A stretch of DNA of 64,000 nt from Chitinibacter sp. SCUT-21. Lineage in GTDB: Bacteria > Pseudomonadota > Gammaproteobacteria > Burkholderiales > Chitinibacteraceae. The notes under the pieces are model-generated. The model was given only the letters and a program-made list of their open reading frames with translations. It was not told the origin of the DNA and did not search any database. The position numbers were made by a program, and so were the translations under genes. The DNA is taken from positions 1,736,001 through 1,800,000 of the forward strand of contig CP102611.1 in NCBI GenBank assembly GCA_041874755.1, read 5' to 3'. Shown one piece after another: positions 17,859 to 27,529 of the stretch. The first letter of the stretch is position 1. The number at the start of each line of letters is the position of its first letter.

Positions 17859-18167
17859 CCCCATCAGCCGAGGAGATTCGCTGGGCGCTTTTGATTGGTC
17901 GCAGCGCGAACTTAAGCGGGTATATCAACTAGTTCATCAAACTGCATCACATTGCGCGCCACAAAATTGGCTTAGCTAATTAGCCGCAGATACATACCCA
18001 GCGTATAGCGCTAAAGATCAATTAATCATTGGTCCAGATGCGAATACACCCAAGAGCACCCTTTCTTACTAAAACTTTCGTTTAAGCAGCTAAAACTAAA
18101 ATTGTTTTCGTGCATTTCTTTGAATATAAATAAGGAACCACTAATTCCTCGTATCAACTCGTGAGCA
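17859..18167. other. Gene-free interval upstream of the diguanylate cyclase
   Basis: About 309 bp with no convincing ORF, tRNA or strong hairpin. The last 110 bp are AT-rich and presumably hold the promoter of the globin-coupled cyclase. Confidence 0.4.
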
Positions 18168-19280
18168 ATGAAACAAACTGACCAAACTTTACTCGAGCAA
18201 ATGAGGATCTCTGATTTCGATATTGATCATCGAAAAACATTATTTGGCCTCAATCGAGCTGATATCGAAATCTTGGTGCAGTTTCACAGCACGGTCGAAT
18301 TGCAAATTGATCACGTCGTTAATCAATTTTACGAGTCACAAACCAGTGTTTCTGAGATCGCTCTGTTGATCGGTGATGCAGACACACTGAATCGACTTCG
18401 CTCGGCACAACGCCGCTACGTGCTTGATTTATTTAGCGGGGTTTACGACCTTGAGTATGTTAATAATCGGCTACGAATTGGGCTTGTCCACAAACGGATT
18501 GGCGTTGAACCTAAACTCTATCTCGCGGCAATACACACGCTAAAAGAGTTACTCACGCAACTTATCAGTGATTCAATTCAAGACGATATGCGGCGCAAAC
18601 AAACCCTACAAGCCCTAGAAAAACTGATGATGTTCGACATTGCGCTGGTATTTGAAACCTATATTCGCAGCTTGGTCTCTGAAATTGAGTCATCCAAAAA
18701 CAAATCAGAGCAATATGCTCGTGCTCTCGAAGAAAAGGTACGGGAACGCACCAAACAGCTTGAAGAGGTATCTCGTACCGACCCCCTCACTGGCTTATTA
18801 AATGTGCGTCAACTCTCGGAAACGCTCACCAAAGCGCTGCGACAAGCTGATCGTCGACACGAACCACTTGCGCTAGCGTACATCGACATCAATGATTTCA
18901 AACTCATTAATGACACACACGGCCATCAGCGTGGCGATGAAATCTTACGCTTTGTTGCCGATGCCATTGAGCAAGTTTCCCGCGAAGAAGACACCTGCTT
19001 TCGCTATGGGGGTGACGAATTCTGCGTCTTGCTACCCAACTGCAGTCGTGAACAGGCCGAGGAAATCTTTATGCGCCGGCTTTATGAAGAAATGTTAAAG
19101 CGAGAGGAATGCATTTCACTCAGCATCGGCTGCGCCTCAACCATCCCCGGACAAGCCATGACCCCTGAAGCCTTATTACGTGCAGCCGATGCCAATATGT
19201 ACATCATGAAAAATGCGTTTAAATCACGTCACCACAGTGCCGAGGGTGACACTCATGACACATCACCAACTAGCGCTTAA
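18168..19280 (+). CDS. Globin-coupled diguanylate cyclase
   Basis: A 370-residue cytoplasmic protein. An N-terminal globin-sensor domain (about 15-165) carries a likely proximal haem histidine H108 in RIGLVHKRIGVEPKLYLAA. A coiled-coil linker (175-203) leads to a GGDEF domain starting DPLTGLLN. The active site GGDEF is at 281-285 and the inhibitory site RxxD at 272-275, with the standard five-residue spacing, so product-inhibited c-di-GMP synthesis controlled by oxygen or another haem ligand is expected. It resembles DosC/BpeGReg. Its stop overlaps that of the convergent MFS gene. Confidence 0.92.
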   Translation: MKQTDQTLLEQMRISDFDIDHRKTLFGLNRADIEILVQFHSTVELQIDHVVNQFYESQTSVSEIALLIGDADTLNRLRSAQRRYVLDLFSGVYDLEYVNNRLRIGLVHKRIGVEPKLYLAAIHTLKELLTQLISDSIQDDMRRKQTLQALEKLMMFDIALVFETYIRSLVSEIESSKNKSEQYARALEEKVRERTKQLEEVSRTDPLTGLLNVRQLSETLTKALRQADRRHEPLALAYIDINDFKLINDTHGHQRGDEILRFVADAIEQVSREEDTCFRYGGDEFCVLLPNCSREQAEEIFMRRLYEEMLKREECISLSIGCASTIPGQAMTPEALLRAADANMYIMKNAFKSRHHSAEGDTHDTSPTSA

Positions 19281-20473
19281 GAGATCGCTTGAATTTTTTT
19301 CGCCACGACAATCGCCAGTAAACCTGCGAAACAGCTCAGCAACCCTACCCAAGCATAATTAGCCAAACGACCGTCAGCTCCTTGCGTCAGAATTAGTCCT
19401 GCTGCCAATGAGGCCGCGCCTGAAGCAAAATTTTGTATCGCGGAATTAAACGCCATCAATCGCCCACGTAAATGCGGATAGCTTGCCGCAGTGACCATGG
19501 CCGTCGCCGGAATAAAGCGCCCACTCACAAAGACAAAAAACAAAATCGAGAACAACAAATGCCATGGCAAAGCCAAAGGCAAGCTTTGCGTGACTAACAC
19601 AATCGGAATAAAACTCAATAAAATTAGACCACTAACAACTTTCACCTTGGGGTAGCGATCGCTCAAGCACCCAATGATCGGCCGACTCACAATCGTAGCC
19701 GCCCCACCCACCAAATAGACATACATCAGGTCATGCGGCGAAATACCCACATTGGCCACCATTGTCGGGGCAATAAAGGGAATCACCAAAAACCCAGAAA
19801 CCATCAGCATCGCAGTAAGCCCCACCGCCCACCAATGATTCTGTTCTGATAATAATTCGCGATAACTCTCAACGAACGTAGCGTGCCGATTCAAAGAGGC
19901 TAAATGCGCCCGTACTGCTGGCACCCACAACACGATGGCAATCGCGATAGCGACACAAATAAGACTTAAAGCAATAAACGGCACTCGCCAACCATAATGG
20001 GCCGCGATCCACAAGCCAATTGGTACTCCTGCTACCGCAGACAGCGAAAACCCCAGCATCACCCAGCTCATAGCCTGGCCACGGCGCTCGGGCGGAATAA
20101 TATCGCCGACAATCGCGAGACAAATCGAGCCAATCACTCCGCCAAAAATGCCCGCCAAAACCCGTGCGAGTAACAAGCTCACATAGCTCCCAGCCAAACC
20201 ACACGCTAAGGTAGCGAGTGTTAAACCAGCGAAACAAAATAACAGCGAATGGCGACGATCGAAGCGATCGGCGATCGAAGACGCCAATAACGAGGAGGCG
20301 CCCGCCGCCAAGGAATAGGCAGAGACCAGTAGACTAAACTGGGCGGTGTTGATGTGCATTTCAGACATCAAATAAGAGGCCAGTGGCATCATGATCATGA
20401 AATCACAAATAGTGATAAACATCACCAACATCAGCGTGATCAGCATAGCCAGTTCATTACGAGCGAGAGACAT
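19277..20473 (-). CDS. MFS transporter
   Basis: A 398-residue major facilitator protein with about 12 membrane spans. The loop 2-3 signature region ASSIADRFDRRHSLLF and the RARVLAGIFGG-like fourth helix (LLARVLAGIFGGVIGS) fit drug/arabinose-efflux type transporters. The ATG at 20473 is preferred (GTGGA 6 nt upstream) to one four codons earlier. The substrate is unknown. The stop codons of this and the convergent cyclase gene share the palindrome TTAA. Confidence 0.88.
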   Translation of the reverse strand: MSLARNELAMLITLMLVMFITICDFMIMMPLASYLMSEMHINTAQFSLLVSAYSLAAGASSLLASSIADRFDRRHSLLFCFAGLTLATLACGLAGSYVSLLLARVLAGIFGGVIGSICLAIVGDIIPPERRGQAMSWVMLGFSLSAVAGVPIGLWIAAHYGWRVPFIALSLICVAIAIAIVLWVPAVRAHLASLNRHATFVESYRELLSEQNHWWAVGLTAMLMVSGFLVIPFIAPTMVANVGISPHDLMYVYLVGGAATIVSRPIIGCLSDRYPKVKVVSGLILLSFIPIVLVTQSLPLALPWHLLFSILFFVFVSGRFIPATAMVTAASYPHLRGRLMAFNSAIQNFASGAASLAAGLILTQGADGRLANYAWVGLLSCFAGLLAIVVAKKIQAIS

Positions 20474-20584
20474 GATTATCCACAATCGGCTTGATTACAT
20501 CGAAAAGTCGCGGGGTATATTATGCAAAATAAATACCATTAAAGTCTGCGCACCAATACACATCTGGCGTATATCCAGACTAAT

Positions 20585-21892
20585 TTAGTTAGGCGAAACA
20601 CCATCAGCCAAGCAGCGGGTCACCAACAATTGGTCAATTTTATAGTGATCAATATCGACCACCTCAAATTTAAAGCCCGCATGCACAACAAAATCAGTCC
20701 GTTTGGGCACTTTGCGCAGCATATACATCATAAAGCCCGCGATGGTTTCGTATTGATCGTCATCGGGAAAAGATTCAATCCCAAACACACGCTCCAAATC
20801 ACCAATCGCCGTCATACCATCCACCAGCCATGAGTTGGCATCACGCTGTACAATCTGCTCTTCTTCCAAGGCCAGTCCCTGATTGCCCACCAAGGCGCCG
20901 GTAATGTCGTTCATCGTGATCAGACCAACGACCAAAGCATATTCATTAATAATCAAGGCAAAATCTTCACGCGCCGCTTTAAATTGCCCCAATATTTCGG
21001 CCAGAGATAAGGTTTCGGGCAAGATTAACGCATTACGCAATAAACCATCACCACGCAGTGAAATACTCTCACCGCGCAAAACATGATTCAAAATATCTTG
21101 CGAATCAACATAACCAATCACCTGATCGATATGACCAGTGCAGACCGGAAATTTGGCGTGTGGATTAGCGAGGATCTTGGTTTTGATGCTCTCTTCAGAC
21201 TCAAGGCGATCGATCCAAATAATACTCTCGCGCACCGTCATGCTGGACGGCGCGGTTCTTTCCTCCAGCTCGAACACGTTTTCAATTAATTGCTGCTCTT
21301 GTTTGGCCACCACGCCACTTAAAGCGCCTGCATTGGCCAGCGCCAAAATATCGTCGGTGGTGATGTCATTAACTCGAACTTCGGGTAGGCCAAACAGCTT
21401 CATCACTTGATTCGCCAAACCATTAAAAAACCAGATAAAGGGCCGGAGTAATTTCACGCATAACAGAATCGGCCGCACAATCCGCACTGCAACAGGTTCA
21501 GAGAGCACCATGCCGATCCGTTTTGGTATTAAATCCGCCATTAAAATAAATGCCCCTGTAACCAGCAAAAATGCCGCCGCCGAACCCAAGGTGAGCGCTG
21601 TTTCAGGTGAAAAAACATAGCTAAATAGCCCAGTGAAGGCCTGTGAATACACGCTTTCCCCGACAACACCGGCCAAAATAGCCACTGCATTCACACCAAT
21701 CTGCACGGCAGTAAAAAAATGCCCCGGTTGAGCTAATAGCTCAAGGACTAAGCCAGCTCGCTCATCCCCCTCATCACGCATTTGCGCTAATTTCAATTTA
21801 CGACTTGCCGCCAGAGAGATCTCGGAAATGGAGAAAAACGCACTGATCAGAATCAGCACCCCGATGAAAACTGAACTCGTCAAAACACCCAT
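20585..21892 (-). CDS. CNNM/CorC-type hemolysin-family transporter (YtfL-like)
   Basis: A 435-residue inner-membrane protein: DUF21 transmembrane domain (about 1-200, FFSISEISLAASRKLKLAQ), a CBS pair (about 205-340), and a C-terminal CorC_HlyC domain (DANSWLVDGMTAIGDLERVFG...DDDQYETIAGFMMYML). The length and order match E. coli YtfL/PaeA, implicated in cation or polyamine efflux. Single gene; the 212-bp gap upstream shows nothing further. Confidence 0.9.
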   Translation of the reverse strand: MGVLTSSVFIGVLILISAFFSISEISLAASRKLKLAQMRDEGDERAGLVLELLAQPGHFFTAVQIGVNAVAILAGVVGESVYSQAFTGLFSYVFSPETALTLGSAAAFLLVTGAFILMADLIPKRIGMVLSEPVAVRIVRPILLCVKLLRPFIWFFNGLANQVMKLFGLPEVRVNDITTDDILALANAGALSGVVAKQEQQLIENVFELEERTAPSSMTVRESIIWIDRLESEESIKTKILANPHAKFPVCTGHIDQVIGYVDSQDILNHVLRGESISLRGDGLLRNALILPETLSLAEILGQFKAAREDFALIINEYALVVGLITMNDITGALVGNQGLALEEEQIVQRDANSWLVDGMTAIGDLERVFGIESFPDDDQYETIAGFMMYMLRKVPKRTDFVVHAGFKFEVVDIDHYKIDQLLVTRCLADGVSPN

Positions 21893-22104
21893 ATTTAATC
21901 AGCTCCGCGAAAGCTTTTCTTACCCATAGCATAACGAGTAATCGCCGCTTCCAATAGCGATTCCTTGTTAAGCTCTAATTAAATCCGCGCAGCAAAGAAA
22001 AACATGTCGTTTTACCGGAAAAAATTTGGGCTTTGTCGCGCCAACTGCTAAACCAAAAGTAGAGCGAAGCGTATGAACTTCGCGCTCACAGCATGGAGGG
22101 CATC

Positions 22105-22485
22105 ATGGGCAATAGCAGAACCAAAGGCCGTATTACAGTTTCATCCCGCATTGATTTTGTTCGACTTGCATCCGAGCAAATGAACGATGCCATCTTGGTC
22201 CTGATTTACGATGCCGCAGACGAGCGCACCACAAAATCTAGAACCACCTTGGTGAATTACCTGAACGACATTGGCATGATGACCTTGGCGCAGGCCATTG
22301 AGGCGCACAAATCGATTGTCATGTTTGAAAACGCCGACGATGCGATTCAAGCTTGGCAACAAGTCAGCGATCATAGCCATGCACTAGGCGCTCATTTATT
22401 CTGGCGCGGTCTACAAGATGATGCAGTTCATCATGCGGTAATGCAGGCAAGACCGAAAGAAATCAGTCCTCTTGTTCATCATTAA
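22105..22485 (+). CDS. Hypothetical protein
   Basis: Predicted 126 residues. An upstream ATG at 22093 is in frame, but GGAGGG lies at 22095-22100 and positions translation at the ATG 22105. The protein is soluble, with VSSRIDFVRLASEQMNDAILVLIYDAADERTTKSRTTL-like content; I recognise no domain. A hairpin follows the gene. Confidence 0.65.
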   Translation: MGNSRTKGRITVSSRIDFVRLASEQMNDAILVLIYDAADERTTKSRTTLVNYLNDIGMMTLAQAIEAHKSIVMFENADDAIQAWQQVSDHSHALGAHLFWRGLQDDAVHHAVMQARPKEISPLVHH

Positions 22486-22506
22486 GAGCAACCAACAGCC
22501 TATAAC

Positions 22507-22527
22507 AAGAGCGCCAAGGGCGCTCTT
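22507..22527 (+). terminator. Hairpin after the 22105 gene
   Basis: Perfect 9-bp stem AAGAGCGCC / GGCGCTCTT with a 3-nt loop, 21 bp past the stop. The T-run is weak. Confidence 0.6.
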
Positions 22528-22676
22528 AGCATTTGTATAAGCCGTTTATTTGTTTTTTCTAGCTTCTGCGCAAATTTACATTACATTTCACGCCACAAGT
22601 CGCATCCTGCCGTTACAATTTACCCGATTCTTAAAAATGACAAATAGATTGTTTTAGCATTGCGTCAGGGAGGGGT

Positions 22677-24047
22677 ATGCAAACGTCACATCCAGGTGGA
22701 TTGTATCTATTGTTTGCCACAGAAATGTGGGAGCGTTTCTCGTATTATGGTAATCGTGCATTACTTGCCCTCTTTATGTTGTCAGCGCTGTCATTCGACA
22801 AACAATTCACCGCTGCGCTGTATGGACAATACACTGGGCTAGTCTTTCTAACGCCATTAATTGGCGGCTATATCGCCGATCGCTTCTGGGGTAATCGTCG
22901 CTCAATTATGGTCGGCGGCGGACTTATGGCCGCTGGGCAATATTGCCTCTTTGCTTCAGGGTCGTTTTATACACAACTGGATATTGCTATTCCCTTTTTC
23001 TATCTAGGCTTAGGGCTGATTATTCTAGGAAATGGCTTATTTAAACCCAATATCTCTACGCTCGTTGGTCAGTTGTATGCCCCGCAGGATAAACGTAAAG
23101 ATGCCGCCTACACGATTTTTTATATGGGCATTAACCTCGGCTCCTTCTTTGCTCCGCTCATCTGTGGCACGTTAGGTGACACAGGAGACCCAGCCGACTT
23201 TCGCTGGGGTTTCTTCACCGCAGGTACGGGGATGCTGATTGCGATGCTGGTGTTTGGCTATTTCCAGAAAAAATACTTGGTCGATCCATTGGGCAACCAG
23301 ATTGGGATGGCACCAGAGGCAAGAACGAAAGCTCAAACTCAGCGCCGTAATGCCCCTCTCACTCGAGTTGACTATGATCGGATGCTGGTCATCGGTGTGA
23401 TCTCATTTTTTGTAATATTCTTTTGGGCTGCCTTTGAACAGGCAGGGGTTTCACTCACTTTTTTTGCAAATGAAAACCTAGATCGCGAACTATTTGGCTG
23501 GACCGTTCCAACCTCATGGTTTCAAGCACTCAACCCAATTTTTGTCTTAGTTTTTGCACCGATTTTTGCGCAATTTTGGGTGAAGCTAGCCAAAAAAGAC
23601 CTAGAACCCGCTTCACCTACCAAGATGGGGCTTGGTCTATTGTTACTTTCTGCGGGTTTTTTGATTATTGCACTAGGGGTCAAACAAGTTGCTCCGGGTA
23701 TTAAATTATCCATGATGTGGCTGATCGCTATGTACTGGCTGCATTCGATGGGCGAGCTGTGCCTGTCGCCGATCGGCTTATCATTGGTCAATAAACTATC
23801 GCCAGCAAAATTTGCCTCTTTGCTGATGGGGGTTTGGTTTTTATCCACCGCCGCCGCCAATTGGTTTGCCGGAATTCTGGCAGGCTTCTACCCCGAGACT
23901 GGAAAGCCAACACCAAATTTCCTAGGCTGGCCAATCGCAACATTGAACGATTTCTTTATGTTGTTCGTAATAATGTCTTTTGTGGCTGGCGCACTGCTAT
24001 TGCTGAGTACCAAACTACTGCAACAACGCATGCATGGTGTGAACTAG
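22677..24047 (+). CDS. POT family oligopeptide:H+ symporter
   Basis: A 456-residue proton-coupled peptide transporter with about 14 spans. The first helix bears the ExxERFSYY motif (EMWERFSYYGNRALL), then LIGGYIADRFWGNRRSI and the FYMGINLGSFFAPLICGTLGD signature of the PTR2/POT family. The ATG is 3-7 nt after AGGGAGGGGT, a strong ribosome-binding site. Imports di- and tripeptides. Confidence 0.94.
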   Translation: MQTSHPGGLYLLFATEMWERFSYYGNRALLALFMLSALSFDKQFTAALYGQYTGLVFLTPLIGGYIADRFWGNRRSIMVGGGLMAAGQYCLFASGSFYTQLDIAIPFFYLGLGLIILGNGLFKPNISTLVGQLYAPQDKRKDAAYTIFYMGINLGSFFAPLICGTLGDTGDPADFRWGFFTAGTGMLIAMLVFGYFQKKYLVDPLGNQIGMAPEARTKAQTQRRNAPLTRVDYDRMLVIGVISFFVIFFWAAFEQAGVSLTFFANENLDRELFGWTVPTSWFQALNPIFVLVFAPIFAQFWVKLAKKDLEPASPTKMGLGLLLLSAGFLIIALGVKQVAPGIKLSMMWLIAMYWLHSMGELCLSPIGLSLVNKLSPAKFASLLMGVWFLSTAAANWFAGILAGFYPETGKPTPNFLGWPIATLNDFFMLFVIMSFVAGALLLLSTKLLQQRMHGVN

Positions 24048-24266
24048 TAGAACTCCACTCGCAAGAATGGCGCCATGTAAGCCGCAGTTGGCTCTAGATT
24101 GGAAATGCCTCTGTTTAAATTGGTAATTTTACTTCAAGGTATTGAGAAATACGTCCAAGCATCTTGAGTGTACGTCCACGATAATTTGCGTTTTCAATTC
24201 ACTTTTAATGAACTTAGCCCTCAGCGGATTTGAACACTGCAGAGCGGTAAATGCATTGAATAGCTT

Positions 24267-24851
24267 ATGTCGACTTGGAAGCAAATATACATTGGATGCT
24301 TGGCCCTATTTTCCGCGAGTGAAATCATTCCTGCAGCAGAAACTAGCCTTCGCTCTAAACCGGTTTTGGCCAGTAAAATAGCTGGCGAATATCAAAATGT
24401 GTCACAAAAGAGCAAAGTTTCGAAAAAAAAGGCCAAATTAGAGACTCGCCTGAGTGACAGCGAACGCAACATATTGATTCTGAATGCCTTTAACGAGGCC
24501 AGGGGTGAAAGCACGCATGGCATCAAAGCAGTTCTTGGCGTCACCATGGCCCGAGTCGCTTCAAGCTGCTATCCCGATTCGGTGCAAGCTGTGGTATATC
24601 AGCGTAAACAATTTTCTTGGACACATCAGAAAGGTTCAGCACGCAATCTGACGAACGCGGCGCGCATGGATGCAAAAGCACTCCATCAAGTGAAATCAAT
24701 CGTCGATCAATATATTGCTGACGGTGCAAAACCCAGCAAAGCGCTGCTCTACCATGCCACGCATGTAAAACCTAAATGGACCAAATCACCTGGAGTGACT
24801 CGAGTTAAGCGCGTAGGAAGCCATCTGTTTTATGATCTCAAGAATTGCTAA
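24267..24851 (+). CDS. SleB-type cell-wall hydrolase (Hydrolase_2 domain)
   Basis: A 194-residue protein. A hydrophobic N-terminus (about 7-24) may be a signal peptide or anchor, then a lysine-rich linker (45-60), then a SleB-like lytic transglycosylase domain: ILNAFNEARGESTHGIKAV (71-89, probable catalytic Glu77), RKQFSWTH and LLYHATHVKPKW. Expected to cut peptidoglycan. Its last 20 nt overlap the start of a small secreted protein gene. Confidence 0.82.
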   Translation: MSTWKQIYIGCLALFSASEIIPAAETSLRSKPVLASKIAGEYQNVSQKSKVSKKKAKLETRLSDSERNILILNAFNEARGESTHGIKAVLGVTMARVASSCYPDSVQAVVYQRKQFSWTHQKGSARNLTNAARMDAKALHQVKSIVDQYIADGAKPSKALLYHATHVKPKWTKSPGVTRVKRVGSHLFYDLKNC

Positions 24852-25080
24852 ACCCACCTTGCTTGCCCTCATCATTCTTGCTAGCTCTGTTAGCTACGCG
24901 GACTGTGATGGGCTCAAGAGTAAGAAAATTCGCCTCTCTAATGGCTCAACCTTACTCCATAGCGGTGGAGATTTATTTCGTGCAGAAGGATTAGAATCTG
25001 ACACATATAGCCTGCAATTAAATCAGCGCAAATATGTGTTGATGCGCGTTAATTACGAGCACTTCAAATGCTTTGATTAG
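24832..25080 (+). CDS. Small secreted protein, unknown function
   Basis: An 82-residue protein with a clear signal peptide cut after SVSYA (residue 23). The mature part of about 59 residues has two cysteines, one near each end (DCDG and KCFD), suggesting a disulphide. It overlaps the upstream hydrolase gene by 20 nt in another frame, so translational coupling and a functional link (substrate guidance or inhibition of the hydrolase) are possible. The 3' end overlaps the convergent CWC gene by 17 bp. Confidence 0.6.
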   Translation: MISRIAKPTLLALIILASSVSYADCDGLKSKKIRLSNGSTLLHSGGDLFRAEGLESDTYSLQLNQRKYVLMRVNYEHFKCFD

Positions 25081-25276
25081 TTTTGCTCAACTGGTGTTGA
25101 ACACGTTGAGCCAAACAACGCGGACACAAACAATCGCTGAATTGATTTTGATCCGGCACCGCCAATACCGCAGGCAGATGCATACACCAGCAGATCTCAT
25201 TCTCGACCAAGGCCATACAGCTAAAAGCTGCCCCGCATTGTTGGCAGATCTTGTCAGATGGCGTGTTGCAGGACAT
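25064..25276 (-). CDS. Cysteine-rich CWC family protein
   Basis: A 70-residue protein with the CxxC...C...CWC...LP...CLCPRCL layout of the Cys_rich_CWC family, probably zinc-binding, function unknown. The ATG at 25276 is used; an in-frame TTG two codons upstream is less likely. It overlaps the end of the upstream nucleosidase gene by 23 bp and is probably co-translated with it. Confidence 0.8.
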   Translation of the reverse strand: MSCNTPSDKICQQCGAAFSCMALVENEICWCMHLPAVLAVPDQNQFSDCLCPRCLAQRVQHQLSKTNQSI

Positions 25277-25856
25277 GATCAATTAGTCGATGTAACTCAA
25301 CAGTTAGTGCTCGAATTGAGCCCTCAAAATCCCATTCTTCATCACTAACCTGAACTGTATTAGAAATGGCACGCACTTGTAAGAATCGTTGCTGCTCGGC
25401 CAAACAAACCTGAAAAAACGCTGCGCCTTCCATATTTTCAATATCGATACCCTGCTCCGATGCAAATGGCGCCATCGCCACATTCAAAGAATTGCTATGC
25501 GCATGCGGCAATGGCAAGTGTTCGCGCAGGTAGGGACAATCCCAAGAGCGCGTTACATTTAAATCCATTGCCAGATCTAAATCCGCCAAATGTGTAAATC
25601 CTTGTGGAGTGAAAAAGCCTAAGTCAGCCTCACGCTCACTACGGACTAACACCACATCCCCCACTTGAAATTGAGAGCTTGGATAAACGCCCGCAATACC
25701 GGCCATAATGAGTAAATCAGCCTGGTGACGAGCAATAATTTTACTCGTTTGATACGCACTTGAGCTTAAGCCAACACCGCAAAACTCAATCTCGACATCC
25801 TCGCGGTTAAAAAATTGGGCCTCGGTGCGAGTGGGAAACACAACGACGATTTTCAT
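25254..25856 (-). CDS. Nucleoside phosphorylase-family protein (possible futalosine hydrolase)
   Basis: A 200-residue protein of the PNP/MTAN fold: MKIVVVFPTRTEAQFF, LLIMAGIAGVYPSSQFQVGDVVLV, and ENMEGAAFFQVCLAEQ with RAISNTV downstream. The IENMEGAAF and Asn-containing RAISN segments match futalosine hydrolase (MqnB) as well as MTA/SAH nucleosidases. No menaquinone genes are in the window, so the substrate stays open. Confidence 0.75.
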   Translation of the reverse strand: MKIVVVFPTRTEAQFFNREDVEIEFCGVGLSSSAYQTSKIIARHQADLLIMAGIAGVYPSSQFQVGDVVLVRSEREADLGFFTPQGFTHLADLDLAMDLNVTRSWDCPYLREHLPLPHAHSNSLNVAMAPFASEQGIDIENMEGAAFFQVCLAEQQRFLQVRAISNTVQVSDEEWDFEGSIRALTVELHRLIDHVLQHAI

Positions 25857-26067
25857 TAGTCTGCTAGCAAGATAGGAGTATTCAAGAATAGCATTCTAAC
25901 CGCCTTCCCTTCTTCCATCTTGGATTTAAAATTACGCCACACCAACACAAACCATTGGAAAATTCTGCAACATAATTTCATTGTTTGTTAATATTACTAG
26001 CCAAAATTAGCAACTACCCTACAATAAAAATCAAATCAGAATAACTTGATGCGCAGGGATAATCGCA

Positions 26068-26562
26068 ATGGATCGTCAAGCAGCCCTCACGGAATTTTTC
26101 GAACAATTTTCGCTCGCATATTCATCTTTGAATGTCGATGCCGTGACATCGACATTTAGCATGCCATTTATGACTAATGTGAATGGTGATATCACCCATT
26201 GGAGTGAATTCGACCCGCTCTATCAAACCACCAAAACCTTGTTTGACTGGTATTACCAGCAAGGCTTTCGTAGTGCCCACTATGAGATTGTGGATCAGGT
26301 TTTTGTCGGCAGCGACCATGCCACAGTTGAGCTACGCTGGCATGTTGCACGCGAAGATCAGCATTATTGGATTCATTACACAGGCTACCAACTGCGTTGG
26401 ATAGAGGAGCAATGGAGAATATGCGGCATTATGCAAATAAGCACGCCTGAGAAATCATCATTCATGCCGATCAATGAGAGTGAGGAAGCTTGGTCTCCAC
26501 TTGCTTTGGCAGAAGCGGCACTAGGCGATGAAATTCAACGACCACAAAAAGCCCCCGTTTAA
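26068..26562 (+). CDS. NTF2/SnoaL-like protein
   Basis: A 164-residue protein with an NTF2-like cone-fold pattern: FFEQFSLAYSSLNVDAVTSTFSMPFMTN, then aromatic-rich strands (ATVELRWHVAREDQHYWIHYTGYQLRWIEEQWRICGI). No catalytic residues can be named. Single gene between divergent and convergent neighbours; function unknown. Confidence 0.7.
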   Translation: MDRQAALTEFFEQFSLAYSSLNVDAVTSTFSMPFMTNVNGDITHWSEFDPLYQTTKTLFDWYYQQGFRSAHYEIVDQVFVGSDHATVELRWHVAREDQHYWIHYTGYQLRWIEEQWRICGIMQISTPEKSSFMPINESEEAWSPLALAEAALGDEIQRPQKAPV

Positions 26563-26570
26563 ATACCCCA

Positions 26571-26609
26571 CTAACAAAAAACCCAGCGTGATGCTGGGTT
26601 TTTTGTTAG
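26571..26609. terminator. Bidirectional terminator
   Basis: Perfect 17-bp inverted repeat (26571-26587 with 26593-26609; core AAACCCAGC / GCTGGGTTT) with a 5-nt loop and A/T-runs on both sides, between the NTF2-like gene and the carbonic anhydrase gene. Confidence 0.92.
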
Positions 26610-26620
26610 CGGCAGGCCAA

Positions 26621-27358
26621 TTACTTCAACCAATCCACTTTACCGGTCGATACATCCAACATTGCGCCAACAATTTTGATTTGACCTTTGTCTTCCATTT
26701 CTTTCAACACTGGGCTCATCTTACGGATTTTTTCAACCGTGAATTTCACGTTTTCAACCGTTACATCGTGAACAAACTTATAGTTTTTCGAGTTGCGTTC
26801 GCCGTCGGTTTTAGTGGCATTCACAGCTGGCATGAATTTTTCCAGCAAACCAGTCAAGTTGCCCATTTTCACGTTATCACACGCGCCTTTGATCGCACCG
26901 CAAGACGTATGGCCCAATACAACGATAGAGCGTGAGCCGGCTACTTTAGCCGCGAATTCCAAGCTGCCCAAGATATCTTCGTTTACCGTGTTACCCGCTA
27001 CGCGGGCATCAAAAATTTCGCCCACGCCAGTGTTGAAAACTTGCTCTGGTGCCGAACGTGAGTCAATGCACGCCACGATACTTGCCAATGGATACTGACC
27101 CAAACCAGTTTGTTTTACTTGTGCTTTGTAATCGTATTGATATGACTTACCACTCACAAAGCGCTCGTTACCCGCTTTCAGAATTTCGATTGATTGCGCA
27201 GGCGTTACGCTAGCTTGAACAGCTTTAGTGATGGTTTTGCCCAGTGCATACGGCTCAGGCTTTACAGGTGCAGCAGCCTTGTCATCAGCAGCGTGAACTG
27301 CGCTCATCGCAAAAACAGCAGAAAACGCTAAAGCTTGGAATAGTTTGGTTTGTTTCAT
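26621..27358 (-). CDS. Periplasmic beta-class carbonic anhydrase
   Basis: A 245-residue zinc enzyme hydrating CO2. A signal peptide ends at AVHA (residue 23), unlike cytoplasmic Can. Zinc and catalytic residues are C97-x-D99-x-R101 in ACIDSR and H150-x2-C153 in GHTSCGA. AAGGA lies 8 nt before the ATG at 27358; an ATG three codons upstream abuts this site and is rejected. Confidence 0.93.
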   Translation of the reverse strand: MKQTKLFQALAFSAVFAMSAVHAADDKAAAPVKPEPYALGKTITKAVQASVTPAQSIEILKAGNERFVSGKSYQYDYKAQVKQTGLGQYPLASIVACIDSRSAPEQVFNTGVGEIFDARVAGNTVNEDILGSLEFAAKVAGSRSIVVLGHTSCGAIKGACDNVKMGNLTGLLEKFMPAVNATKTDGERNSKNYKFVHDVTVENVKFTVEKIRKMSPVLKEMEDKGQIKIVGAMLDVSTGKVDWLK

Positions 27359-27529
27359 TGATCGCATCCTTTTTTATAAGTCATCGAATTGCGTGAAAAT
27401 TAAATTCACCCACACTTTGTAAGGGTATGACTTACAAAGTTCACTGCTCAACCAAAAAAAGTTCCCTTACTGACAAACGGTAATATTACACACTCCGCGC
27501 CGTCTATTTATGCAAACCGAAAAGCAGGG

